Shown here piece by piece: positions 7,800-14,697 of a stretch of DNA of 25,258 nt (its first letter is position 1; each line of letters begins with the position of its first letter). The notes below the pieces were generated by a model. That model made no database searches, was not told the origin of the DNA, and worked only from the letters and a program-made list of their open reading frames with translations. Location of the stretch: the IMG/VR virus record IMGVR_UViG_3300025308_000337, positions 1 to 25,258 of that record. One strand, 5' to 3'. The stretch comes from a virus. Position numbers and translations under genes: made by a program.

Positions 7800-8027
7800 T
7801 TATTTGAACAACTTGCTGAGAACTCTTGCAAAAGCATTTTCTAGGCGCCGATCATCTGTCTTTTGGAATTCTTTTTCAAGCTCCAAAATGTAGACCATTC
7901 TGTCATACGGAATTCTGTCAACTTGCTCTGGAGTCCAGTGGAAATAATGAGCAAAAAAGCAATACATTACTTCGTTGTTCAGATCGTCATGGTCCTGATG
8001 AAAGCCTCTCAGAGTTTCCCTGATCAA
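7800..8027 (-). CDS. Tail assembly chaperone, frameshifted (T) part
   Basis: This frame of about 75 residues contains HWTPEQVDRIPYDRMVYILELEKE, which fits the T segment of tail-assembly chaperones, and it ends two bases before the tape measure start. It lacks a good start: the only candidate is TTG 8027, overlapping the stop of the upstream frame. In this frame a TAA lies just before the run of nine A residues. It is therefore probably expressed by -1 slippage on that run as a C-terminal extension of 8024..8386, as in lambda G/GT. An independent start at TTG is the alternative. The fusion would read DIKKK then RLIRETLRGF. Confidence 0.8.
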   Translation of the reverse strand: MIRETLRGFHQDHDDLNNEVMYCFFAHYFHWTPEQVDRIPYDRMVYILELEKEFQKTDDRRLENAFARVLSKLFK

Positions 8028-8386
8028 TCTTTTTTTTTAATGTCAGGTTCTGCAAACTCTTGATATTCTATGAACAGATAGTCAGATACTTCAGCAGGCA
8101 GTTTCTTGATGCTTTCAATGTCAAAAGCAAACGGAGCTTTCACGATTGCTTTTGCCAGAATCTGCTCTTGGATCTCAGCATCATTCACTGTTATATTTGG
8201 CTGTCCGCCCAGGATAACGGTTTTTGTCGCTGAACTCCTTATCTTGTTTCTCACGCCAGTTGACAATTTTCTGACAGTCACGATTTCTTCTTTATCGTTA
8301 ACTATCAGGGGAATGTCTTTGGTTTGTTCCACTACCTTGTTATCCTCTATCTGGATTCTCGGAACATCTTTTTGTTCTTGCGTCAT
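8024..8386 (-). CDS. Tail assembly chaperone (G-like)
   Basis: This 120-residue soluble protein lies between the tail tube and tape measure genes, the fixed position of the G chaperone. It has an N-terminal beta region (RIQIEDNKVVEQTKDIPLIVND), a basic middle and a helical C-terminus with IKKLPAEVSDYLFIEYQEF. It begins at ATG 8386 behind a strong Shine-Dalgarno (GGAGG at 8394-8398, seven bases away). Its last codons are three AAA followed by GAT TGA, forming a slippery run. Some ribosomes probably shift into 7800..8027 to make a longer G-T protein that coats the tape measure during tail assembly. Confidence 0.8.
   Translation of the reverse strand: MTQEQKDVPRIQIEDNKVVEQTKDIPLIVNDKEEIVTVRKLSTGVRNKIRSSATKTVILGGQPNITVNDAEIQEQILAKAIVKAPFAFDIESIKKLPAEVSDYLFIEYQEFAEPDIKKKD
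8030..8038 (-). other. Candidate -1 ribosomal frameshift site, tail chaperones
   Basis: A run of nine A residues on the minus strand forms three AAA codons at the end of the G-like frame, followed by GAT TGA. It contains an in-phase A AAA AAA heptamer. Slipping back one base joins the frame to 7800..8027, whose own frame is closed by TAA immediately upstream of the run. Position and geometry match the conserved G/GT frameshift of tailed phages. Confidence 0.75.
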
Positions 8387-8425
8387 TCTTTTTCCTCCAA
8401 TTTAATTATAGCACAAAATAAAAAA

Positions 8426-9424
8426 TTAAGGCGTAATGTTGCTTGCCTGTGCTGGAGCAAATTCTTCACTGTTTGTGTAAACAACATTTGTCAAAGTTCT
8501 GGTAAAACCAGCCATGTCGTCTTTGACTACCTCTGTTGGCGATTGCGGGAGCGTGTTTTCGTTGAAGTGCACATTTGCAAAATTGAACACTATTGTGTCC
8601 CCATCTGGATTTGTAAACGTCAAAATCATGGTTGCCATTTCTCCAGAACTTGTTTCATCTGGAGCCAATCCAGTTGCGCCATCATAGAATTTCTTTAACA
8701 AAGCATAATCTTTGATTGCAGTTGTCAACCTGAAATTATACTCTCTCTGTTTTGCCACAACGCCTTGAGCAAATCTGCTGCCTGTCCCATAGACTAATTC
8801 AACAGTGTTCATTATTGTCAGTTCTAAATTCTGAACAGCTGCCGCGATCTGACCGTTAATGTCAATCACTCCGCCTGCAAACGTGAAGTTCTGGAAATTA
8901 TCTGCTACTGCTGGATTTGCTGACTCTGTGAGTTTGTCAAACCTGTAAGGACACTCTAAGGTTATTCTTACTGGTTCGTTAACTGCCGCAGTTAAAGTCA
9001 TTGTGTTTATAACACAACCAAGGAAAGTTTCATATCCTGTCGTTGTTCCAAACTCTGCTTCTCTGGTTACCGAAAAGCTTGGCAAAACATCTGTTTCTGT
9101 GTAGGTGTGCGTGTAAGGTCCTGCGCCGCCATCAGCATTTGTTCCAAGCAAACCTAACAGCCAATATCCATTAGTCATGTTCATGTTCACTGTCAAAGTT
9201 CCTTTATATCCTAAAGGAATTATTGCGCTCGGATTTCTGTCTCCAACACCATAAACTTTTCTTTTGTCATGACTTCTTAAAACAGAAGAGTCAACGCCCT
9301 GGCCAAAAGCAACATAGGTTTCATCTGAAGCCAAATGCTGAGCTATCTGCACGCTGTATGCGTCTGGATCTTCATAAGCAAACTTTATTCCTGTTTGCGC
9401 TCCGCTTATGTATGAGTCTGTGAT
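8426..9424 (-). CDS. Major tail tube protein, probable ATC start
   Basis: This encodes about 332 residues if started at ATC 9424. The first ordinary start codon, GTG 9352, gives 308 residues and has no Shine-Dalgarno. The 24 codons upstream of GTG 9352 are open and read like a normal protein N-terminus (ITDSYISGAQTGIKFAYED). A perfect AGGAGGT (9432-9438) lies seven bases before ATC, the same spacing as for the next gene. A TAG closes the frame just upstream. The protein is all-beta, Thr/Asn/Gly-rich, with GYKGTLTVNMNM and a C-terminal FTRTLTNVVYT strand. Length, fold and position before the G/T chaperones identify the tube subunit. Confidence 0.8.
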   Translation of the reverse strand: MTDSYISGAQTGIKFAYEDPDAYSVQIAQHLASDETYVAFGQGVDSSVLRSHDKRKVYGVGDRNPSAIIPLGYKGTLTVNMNMTNGYWLLGLLGTNADGGAGPYTHTYTETDVLPSFSVTREAEFGTTTGYETFLGCVINTMTLTAAVNEPVRITLECPYRFDKLTESANPAVADNFQNFTFAGGVIDINGQIAAAVQNLELTIMNTVELVYGTGSRFAQGVVAKQREYNFRLTTAIKDYALLKKFYDGATGLAPDETSSGEMATMILTFTNPDGDTIVFNFANVHFNENTLPQSPTEVVKDDMAGFTRTLTNVVYTNSEEFAPAQASNITP

Positions 9425-9431
9425 TTTTCTT

Positions 9432-9438
9432 ACCTCCT
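9432..9438 (-). promoter_or_regulatory. Strong Shine-Dalgarno before the ATC-start tail tube gene
   Basis: The minus strand reads AGGAGGT, a full match to the archaeal 16S rRNA 3' end (anti-SD ACCTCC). Seven bases separate it from ATC 9424. No ATG, GTG or TTG in the tail-tube frame lies within 70 bases, so this site is the main evidence for the unusual start. Confidence 0.75.
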
Positions 9439-9441
9439 AAT

Positions 9442-10095
9442 TTAATTGATGTTAAACATTGCCATGAAATCTGCATTTCTGTGCAATATAACGTTGCTCC
9501 TATCAGGACTGTTAATTAACGGTCCTACCAAAGTTGGTTTTATGAAAGGAGCATGAAAGAAAGTTTTAGAGTTAGCAATCATAAGATTTCTTATTGCTGT
9601 GATGTAATTGTCTACTTTGTTTGGGCTGTCAGCATAAACCATGATTGTTATTGCAACATTTGAAATAAACAAAGTTCCACCAACTCCAAGAGCATCTGTG
9701 GTTGTTGACATAATGTCTACTGCAATTCTTGGATAAGAATGAATCTTCAAATCGTCTCTTGGAAAATCTCCCCAAATTTTATCAGAACCATAATCATACT
9801 CTATTTCAAAGTCTCCATTTTGAGGATTTGCAAAAGTTATTTTGCAGGTCTTTGCTGTAATTGGTCCGAAAGAATAATCAACAGTATAATCTTTTCCAAA
9901 CTTTAGAGGAGTTGAATCCACTTCTATCGATCTTATATTTTTCACGTTTACCAGATTGATTATGTGTTCTGTTTCTCCGCTGAAAGTTCCGGAGTTTGTT
10001 GTCCTTGTGACTCCCCTTAATGCTGTTGTTAAAATATCATTATTTCTTAGAAAAACCACAATCTCTTCTTTTAAATCTGTTATCTGGAAGGTCAT
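9442..10095 (-). CDS. Tail terminator / tail completion-like protein
   Basis: This 217-residue mixed alpha/beta protein lies between the gp10-like neck gene and the tail tube, where tail terminators are encoded. The N-terminal helix (ITDLKEEIVVFLRNND) and the later YPRIAVDIMSTTTDALGVGG, then ISNVAITIMVYADSPNKVDNYITAIRNLM, fit the strand-helix plan of tail terminator proteins. Here the middle contains an extra beta segment (about 45-105). The product is expected to cap the tube and join it to the head neck. ATG 10095 overlaps the stop of 10092..10469 by four bases. The assignment comes from position and secondary structure. Confidence 0.65.
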   Translation of the reverse strand: MTFQITDLKEEIVVFLRNNDILTTALRGVTRTTNSGTFSGETEHIINLVNVKNIRSIEVDSTPLKFGKDYTVDYSFGPITAKTCKITFANPQNGDFEIEYDYGSDKIWGDFPRDDLKIHSYPRIAVDIMSTTTDALGVGGTLFISNVAITIMVYADSPNKVDNYITAIRNLMIANSKTFFHAPFIKPTLVGPLINSPDRSNVILHRNADFMAMFNIN

Positions 10096-10469
10096 GATAA
10101 CTGCCTCTTTATATTGTCCAAGACAATTGATTTTAGTTTTGTATTAACAGCTGTTCTGACAAACGGCTGCGGTCTTGTTCCCTTTCTCAAAATTCCTTTA
10201 GAAACTCCGTAAGCTGCTGATTCGTCTCCGAGCTTTCTCTTAGCCCAATCCTTTAATTCTTCAGGATCAACATAGTGGGGATTTGTTCCAAACTCAATAT
10301 CAAGACCGTAATTTAACATCTTGATAAAAATCACTCCTTCTTTGACCTCTGCATGAACAGAAAGTTTTAATGCTCCTGTATCAACAGGAACTGTAAGAAC
10401 TAACTCGTTAACAAAATCATTCGCTATGCCCCAAAGTGCTCTTTTTACAACTTCTTCTATTTCTCCCAT
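10092..10469 (-). CDS. HK97 gp10-like neck / head-tail joining protein
   Basis: This 125-residue protein has the gp10-family signature: TVPVDTGALKLSVHAEV at about 25-41, then YGLDIEFGTNPHYV (about 54-67) and the C-terminal RPQPFVRTAVNTKL. Such proteins sit at the head-tail joint of siphoviruses. It starts at ATG 10469 behind an AGAGG five bases upstream. The nearest BRE/TATA element (P5) is further away than for the leaderless genes, so this mRNA has a leader of about 33 bases. It is the first gene of the operon running through the tail genes to the hub. Confidence 0.85.
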   Translation of the reverse strand: MGEIEEVVKRALWGIANDFVNELVLTVPVDTGALKLSVHAEVKEGVIFIKMLNYGLDIEFGTNPHYVDPEELKDWAKRKLGDESAAYGVSKGILRKGTRPQPFVRTAVNTKLKSIVLDNIKRQLS

Positions 10470-10523
10470 TTAAACCTCTTGGATTTTGATATCCTCTTGG
10501 ATAATTGGAAAACCTCTTGGAAC
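10470..10523 (-). repeat. Leader with three TCCAAGAGG repeats
   Basis: Between promoter P5 and the neck gene, TCCAAGAGG occurs three times on the minus strand (around 10513-10521, 10493-10501 and 10475-10483). Each copy carries AGAGG, and the last serves as the Shine-Dalgarno of ATG 10469. The other promoters of this family lack such a leader. A ten-codon frame beginning with ATC 10502 and ending TAA directly before ATG 10469 spans two of the copies. Function unknown. Confidence 0.55.
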
Positions 10524-10540
10524 TATTTAAAACGTTTTTG
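10524..10540 (-). promoter_or_regulatory. Archaeal BRE/TATA promoter P5
   Basis: The minus strand reads CAAAAACGTTTTAAATA. It drives the neck-tail operon. The codon 22 bases from its edge is ATC (10502-10500) rather than ATG, and the first recognised gene starts 33 bases further on. Confidence 0.8.
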
Positions 10541-10553
10541 AATAACTCAAGAA

Positions 10554-10925
10554 TTAGTCAACCTTAAACAAAATCACGGTCTTAAACAATTCTGTGCCGT
10601 TAGCAGATCTCTTTAAAACATTGTCAACTCTATAAGTCTCTCCATCATAATCAATCAAATCCTCTTTATTCATTTCTTGATCTTGTCTTATCATTAAAAA
10701 AGCATCACCCAATTCAGTCAGCCCTTCTTTGTCCCAAGAATATCTAATTCCTCTTTTGACAAAAACAACTATTATGTCTTCGGGAGTTCCATTAACATAT
10801 TCTGCTGATCCTGTAATGTTTGAAATAACTTTTGTCTTTGGCGTTCTTGTTACAGTCACGCCTAAGTCTTGCAGCGCATTATTCAAAAAATCTGCTTCTA
10901 CTATCCCAATGTCTGATGCTGGCAT
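10554..10925 (-). CDS. Head closure / head-tail connector protein
   Basis: This 123-residue, mainly beta protein lies between the adaptor and the gp10-like gene, the position of the head-closure (Hc1, gp16/gpFII-like) protein. Two central strands (EDIIVVFVKRGIRYSWD), a helical MIRQDQEMNKEDLIDYDGETYRV segment and the closing TVILFKVD strand fit the small barrel of stopper proteins. The segment DLIDYDGETYRVDNVLKR is typical of stopper folds. ATG 10925 lies one base after the TAA of the adaptor gene, which suggests coupled translation. No transmembrane segment or cysteine is present. Confidence 0.7.
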   Translation of the reverse strand: MPASDIGIVEADFLNNALQDLGVTVTRTPKTKVISNITGSAEYVNGTPEDIIVVFVKRGIRYSWDKEGLTELGDAFLMIRQDQEMNKEDLIDYDGETYRVDNVLKRSANGTELFKTVILFKVD

Positions 10926-10926
10926 T

Positions 10927-11742
10927 TTATCCTATTGCAGGCCATTTAGGCAAGCTTTTAATTAAATAGTCTCTTTCTCCAACCCAAGAGTCAAGGTTTT
11001 TCTGAAAATGAGGATACGGCACTCCTTTGGTTACCTGATAATCTGGAGTTTGATAAGAAGTCGCAAAAGTGTAAGTCTGACCGATCATGTAAAGAGCGCT
11101 CATGATTGCCGCAATTGCCCCAGCCAATAACTCCACGACTCTTGGAACTTGCAGTTTAATAACCATAGAGCTTGAAAGATGGCTGTAAATCAAATCACAG
11201 TTTAAATCATTTGAATTGAGAGAGTTGATCTGTGTTACTTCTTCCCATCCATCCAAACCAACAATTCTTATCCAGTCTCCTTGGGCAAATTTAGTTCCAT
11301 CTTCAACGCTGACTGTTTGTCCGATCCCTGGAATATTATCAGATTGCGTTTCTTGATTTGTTGTTGATTCTTCCAGCCATCCCCAGATAAATTTTATTTT
11401 AACGTTTCTTAAAAGATTGTTTCTGTAAAAATAAGTTTGTTCTGCCGTAGGCAATAATTGTATTTTTCCCTCAGGATAAAATCTTAAGTTTGACAGACTA
11501 ATCGGAGTTTGATCTATCTCTACATTCAAAACTTTAAGCAACGGCAATTTCCTAATATGCGTATAATTGAATTGTTGGCCATCCTGAATTTCCATTGTCT
11601 TTTTAGGATTTGAAGTTGTGTTCATAATCCTGTCAACCTCCGCATCTGCTTGTTCAAGAATTCGAGCCATCTGCGTTGGATTAATCTCATTCACAGTAAT
11701 TCCTACTTTGTCATAAACATGGTCTGCAGTTGTATAGGTCAT
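10927..11742 (-). CDS. Head-tail adaptor protein (Ad1/gp6-like)
   Basis: This 271-residue protein begins with a helical segment typical of adaptors (YTTADHVYDKVGI, then MARILEQADAEVDRIM). A central insertion of beta strands around 130-190 contains VSVEDGTKFAQGDWIRIVGLDGWEEV, which looks like a small barrel. Helices return near the end (VVELLAGAIAAIMSALYMIGQTY). The position after the capsid genes and before the closure protein is that of gp6/gp15-type connectors, which form the ring beneath the portal. The start ATG overlaps the TGA of the small charged gene upstream. The central domain makes it longer than most family members. Confidence 0.75.
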   Translation of the reverse strand: MTYTTADHVYDKVGITVNEINPTQMARILEQADAEVDRIMNTTSNPKKTMEIQDGQQFNYTHIRKLPLLKVLNVEIDQTPISLSNLRFYPEGKIQLLPTAEQTYFYRNNLLRNVKIKFIWGWLEESTTNQETQSDNIPGIGQTVSVEDGTKFAQGDWIRIVGLDGWEEVTQINSLNSNDLNCDLIYSHLSSSMVIKLQVPRVVELLAGAIAAIMSALYMIGQTYTFATSYQTPDYQVTKGVPYPHFQKNLDSWVGERDYLIKSLPKWPAIG

Positions 11743-11915
11743 TTTTTGCTCTTTTTGGATTTAGATTTCTTTGGAGCAAGAACTTCGTTAATCTCCTTTT
11801 CTTCTTCTTGAGTTAACTCTTCTTCGCTAACCTCTCTAACGCTAGTGTCAACTTGTTTTTTTACTCTCCAAGCATACTTTCCATCTTCTCCAAGGTATCT
11901 TTCAACATCTGCCAT
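11739..11915 (-). CDS. Small charged protein of the head operon
   Basis: This 58-residue ORF starts at ATG 11915 (MADVERYLGEDGKYAWRVKK). A short ordered N-terminal third containing aromatic residues is followed by an acidic run (SEEELTQEEEKE) and a Lys/Ser tail (PKKSKSKKSKK). The TGA overlaps the ATG of the adaptor gene (ATGA), supporting expression within the head operon. Small proteins of this type are often found between capsid and connector genes in phages, but no family is recognised. A DNA- or scaffold-binding role is only conceivable from its charge. Confidence 0.65.
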   Translation of the reverse strand: MADVERYLGEDGKYAWRVKKQVDTSVREVSEEELTQEEEKEINEVLAPKKSKSKKSKK

Positions 11916-11960
11916 TTTCTTTATTAAATAAAGGGAGGGCTAAGATTAGCCCCAGCGTAA

Positions 11961-12248
11961 TCAAACGCCAATTGCCACAAGTGAAATTTCCCCAGATGAA
12001 ACGTCAGTGAAAATAACTTTATTCTTTTCCACTGCGTCAATTGTGAAGTTTTCCACTGTTCTCGCTCCAGCTGAAACATTATAACAAGACAATACTTCTT
12101 TAACTTCCGTGAAGTCTTGAAGTATCACCCAGTCATCTTGTTCGCCTTTGGTCGCAGTGTAAACTCCAACTTTCATCGGGGTTCCAGTGATTGTAACAAC
12201 ATTTCCGATCGCACCTACTCTTGTTTCGGTTATTTCTTCAGCTACCAT
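11961..12248 (-). CDS. Small capsid-associated protein, paralogue B
   Basis: This protein has about 95 residues when started at ATG 12248, right after the TAA of its neighbour. In-frame ATGs further upstream would lie inside that neighbour. It is beta-rich, and its C-terminal two thirds align by eye with the product of 12250..12522: VYTATKGEQDDWVILQDF with VYATAPYATQNDTVILSN, then FTIDAVEKNKVIFT with FSIEDATNKITLT, then a closing VAIGV/FAIVR strand. The pair therefore arose by tandem duplication. The place directly after the major capsid gene suggests a head decoration or fibre role. Unlike its partner it has a cysteine. Confidence 0.7.
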   Translation of the reverse strand: MVAEEITETRVGAIGNVVTITGTPMKVGVYTATKGEQDDWVILQDFTEVKEVLSCYNVSAGARTVENFTIDAVEKNKVIFTDVSSGEISLVAIGV

Positions 12249-12249
12249 T

Positions 12250-12522
12250 TTATCTGACGATTGCAAAGACATGGGCAGTTCCAACAGTTGCGCTAGTTAG
12301 GGTGATTTTGTTTGTTGCATCCTCGATTGAGAAATCACTCTCAACTTTGTTTGCCCCATCATCAACCATGACCTTAGCCATGAAGATTTCCTTGACATTG
12401 CTTAGGATAACTGTGTCATTCTGCGTTGCATATGGTGCAGTTGCATACACTGCCCTAATACCTGAATTGTCAGTTCCGCCAACAGGAGAAACTTCCTTTG
12501 CTGATACAGTTTCATCTGTCAT
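12250..12522 (-). CDS. Small capsid-associated protein, paralogue A
   Basis: This protein has about 90 residues, starting at ATG 12522 behind a GGAG Shine-Dalgarno with a five-base gap that lies across the capsid stop codon. An earlier in-frame start at 12585 would run inside the capsid gene and is rejected. The product is beta-rich, with an N-terminal Ser/Thr/Gly-rich stretch, and is paralogous to the protein from 11961..12248. Many tailed viruses encode head decoration proteins directly after the major capsid protein, and this pair would fit that role. The strong Shine-Dalgarno suggests high expression, also consistent with a stoichiometric capsid component. Confidence 0.7.
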   Translation of the reverse strand: MTDETVSAKEVSPVGGTDNSGIRAVYATAPYATQNDTVILSNVKEIFMAKVMVDDGANKVESDFSIEDATNKITLTSATVGTAHVFAIVR

Positions 12523-12530
12523 TTTGTCTC

Positions 12531-13637
12531 CTACTTGATGTTGGTAATGCTCGAGCAGAATTGAGTGTTTCTGATGATAAGACATTCATATATTTTCAAC
12601 ATGAACTTTTCTGAGTCATTAGTTTTAGCCAACTCCTCATAAGTCATATCTTGTAGAACTCTCATTTCAACCACTTGCATGTCCAGGAAATAAATTGCTT
12701 TACTTCCGGATGTGTTGCTCATGAACATTGAAGGAATCACAGGGACGGGTCCAACCATTGTATGCAATACAATTGACTGGAATCCCCAAAATACCTTTTC
12801 CTGAGCTTGCAAGTAACCGATCTTGTTCTGTAATAAACCAAGAACATCGGTATAAACTCCGCTTGAGCACACGGACAAGTTTGGCCTGCCACCATCATCG
12901 AATGCGTTCTGAACTGCTGAATTGACATCGTCCAAATTTAGGTCTGTGGATGATTTGTCAACTGTGTTCGTTGTCGCCATCAACTTAATAATTCCATCAA
13001 ACTCATTAGGGTCTGAGGAAACATCTCCATTGATAATCAAGTTCTCTTCAAGCTCTTTCAACTCTCTTGCTTTTACAAGCACTTCAAGTTGCTTAGCATT
13101 TGGAGCTGCCTGGTCGCCGAACATTCCCGTCGCTCCGCCTTGGCTCTGGAATCCAGATAAGGCATATGGAGGGATGGCTGCTCTAGCCTGCCCAGTAACT
13201 CTGCCAACTGCATAAAGGTACTTGATTGGCGTTGACCTTCTTGTTAAAGACGTGTTAGTCTCTGCCAAGTTTGAGTCTTCAGCTGCAACAAATCCACCAC
13301 CTTTTGCCGTGATGACATTGAAGTCAGCAGTCAAACCGAAGTTAGAAACCCTAGGAATTATTTCAGTTAAAGGAGTGTTCTTCCTTGACTGATCTATAAT
13401 CTTAGGATCAACATAAACAGGAACAAGTGCTACGCCAGCAGTTCCGGCTCCGCCAGTAGTTGTGGTTAAAGCTTTAAGTTGGACATTGTTTTGTCCAAAC
13501 ATGTTGCCCCTCATGTCAACTGTATAGTTGAATGATTTCACATCTACTTCTGTATATCTAGTCTCTGAAGGCAAAGCCCCGAAAGACTGGGTATATGCTC
13601 CGAAAGCGCTGATGTTATAAGATCCAGTTTGTGCCAT
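12531..13637 (-). CDS. Major capsid protein, HK97 fold
   Basis: This 368-residue protein sits directly after the protease-scaffold gene, the position of HK97-type major capsid proteins. An N-terminal arm (residues 1 to about 70) is followed by PVYVDPKIIDQSRKNTPLTEIIPRV, matching the entry to the P-domain. The E-loop region lies around 105-150 and the spine helix around 178-200 (APNAKQLEVLVKARELKELEENLI). A-domain segments include DDVNSAVQNAFDDGG and the C-terminal KIYECLIIRNTQFCSSI. The first 40-60 residues may be cut by the adjacent protease. The ATG overlaps the stop of the upstream gene (TAGAATG). No separate promoter lies in front of it. Confidence 0.85.
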   Translation of the reverse strand: MAQTGSYNISAFGAYTQSFGALPSETRYTEVDVKSFNYTVDMRGNMFGQNNVQLKALTTTTGGAGTAGVALVPVYVDPKIIDQSRKNTPLTEIIPRVSNFGLTADFNVITAKGGGFVAAEDSNLAETNTSLTRRSTPIKYLYAVGRVTGQARAAIPPYALSGFQSQGGATGMFGDQAAPNAKQLEVLVKARELKELEENLIINGDVSSDPNEFDGIIKLMATTNTVDKSSTDLNLDDVNSAVQNAFDDGGRPNLSVCSSGVYTDVLGLLQNKIGYLQAQEKVFWGFQSIVLHTMVGPVPVIPSMFMSNTSGSKAIYFLDMQVVEMRVLQDMTYEELAKTNDSEKFMLKIYECLIIRNTQFCSSITNIK

Positions 13638-13638
13638 T

Positions 13639-14655
13639 CTAACGAATCAACTCGATTGGTGTTGCTACCTTTTCATTTAATTGTGGCTCTGAGCCTGGCA
13701 AACCTTTCATTACAGGTTTTTCAAGGCTCTTGGATAGTTTAGAGACTTCAGCTTTCAAAGATTTGATCTCTGATTTCAAAACGCCTAAATCGGACTTGGA
13801 TTCTTTCTCCTCATCCTCGTCTTCATCTTCAGAATCAGCCTTTTTGTTTTTCTTGGCCTCTTCTTCTTTTTCAGACATCTTTTGTTTCAACTCCGCAACT
13901 TGCGCCTTCAACTTTGTCACATCTGCTTCGAGATTTGACTTAGTCTCGGTTTCAGTCTTAGAGTCGTCTGATTTAGCGTCTTCAGATTTCTCTTCTTTGC
14001 CGGCTTCAGTCTTCTTTTCTTCTTCCATTTTTTTAGCCGTTTCAACCGCCTCTTTCGATTTGGATGAATGTGATGTGTGATCTAGTGGGTTATTCATTGC
14101 TGTTAGCGCCTTCGCTACAACATTCTCTATTTTGCATTCTTCATTAATCGGATTTCCGGTAATTCCCACATTGATTAATTTAACTTTTGATAAAACTCTG
14201 ACAGATTTCGCCCCCATCCATTGAGTTATGGATTCAATCGGTTTGAAGGTGATTGAAAAAGCATCCAGATAACCTTCTTTAATGCTGCCCCATAATTCCT
14301 GAAACTCTTTGTGATAAGGATTTAATTCGACTTTAACCCTTAAGCCCTTTGCGTCAACATTGCTTTCAATAATCTTTCCTCTTGGATTAAGGCCCATGTT
14401 TTCTTCTATAATTGTTTCATGGTCCTTGTCAAATTTGAGAGTTATATTTCCTGTTTTAATCTGTAAATCCATGTCTTGCAGGCAATCTTCAGTGACTAAG
14501 TCATTAACACCATCTATTGATTTTGTGGAAATGTAACCAGTAATAATGTATTTCTTTTTTCCTTTGACTACAAGTTCCTGAAACTCTATTGATTTAGAAA
14601 CTGCGTAAAAAGACTTTGTCTCTGCCTCTTCTTTTAATGCTTGAATCTGCTCCAT
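13639..14655 (-). CDS. Prohead protease fused to scaffold domain
   Basis: This 338-residue protein has two parts. Residues 30-180 match HK97-family (U35) prohead proteases: LKFDKDHE with candidate catalytic His79, then YLDAFSITFKP with candidate nucleophile Ser134, then KLINVGITGNPINEE. Residues 195-320 form a highly charged acidic/lysine-rich coiled coil, as in scaffold proteins, containing LEADVTKLKAQVAELKQKM and a second coil. The fused scaffold should organise capsid subunits and then be digested. Start ATG 14655 is 22 bases from promoter P6, so the mRNA is probably leaderless. The gene heads an operon with the major capsid protein. Confidence 0.85.
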   Translation of the reverse strand: MEQIQALKEEAETKSFYAVSKSIEFQELVVKGKKKYIITGYISTKSIDGVNDLVTEDCLQDMDLQIKTGNITLKFDKDHETIIEENMGLNPRGKIIESNVDAKGLRVKVELNPYHKEFQELWGSIKEGYLDAFSITFKPIESITQWMGAKSVRVLSKVKLINVGITGNPINEECKIENVVAKALTAMNNPLDHTSHSSKSKEAVETAKKMEEEKKTEAGKEEKSEDAKSDDSKTETETKSNLEADVTKLKAQVAELKQKMSEKEEEAKKNKKADSEDEDEDEEKESKSDLGVLKSEIKSLKAEVSKLSKSLEKPVMKGLPGSEPQLNEKVATPIELIR

Positions 14656-14676
14656 ATGTCGGAAAGCTCTGCAATT

Positions 14677-14693
14677 TATTTAAAACCTTTTTG
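14677..14693 (-). promoter_or_regulatory. Archaeal BRE/TATA promoter P6
   Basis: The minus strand reads CAAAAAGGTTTTAAATA. The edge of the element is 22 bases from ATG 14655 of the protease-scaffold gene. It lies just before the end of the portal gene (stop at 14698). Confidence 0.85.
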
Positions 14694-14697
14694 AAGA

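Noticed and set aside
11916-11960. Promoter or terminator upstream of the small charged gene
   Set aside because: The TTTATTTAATAAA stretch lies too close to the ATG for a promoter of the family, and the short complementary GGCTAA/TTAGCC is too weak for a terminator call.
12523-12585. Extended start of the small capsid-associated gene
   Set aside because: It lies inside the major capsid gene, while ATG 12522 has a good Shine-Dalgarno.
13730-14080. Plus-strand ORF of 116 residues opposite the protease-scaffold gene
   Set aside because: It is Ser/Phe-rich with no domain signal, the usual antisense shadow of an acidic/lysine-rich coding region. Other plus-strand ORFs were rejected for the same reason.
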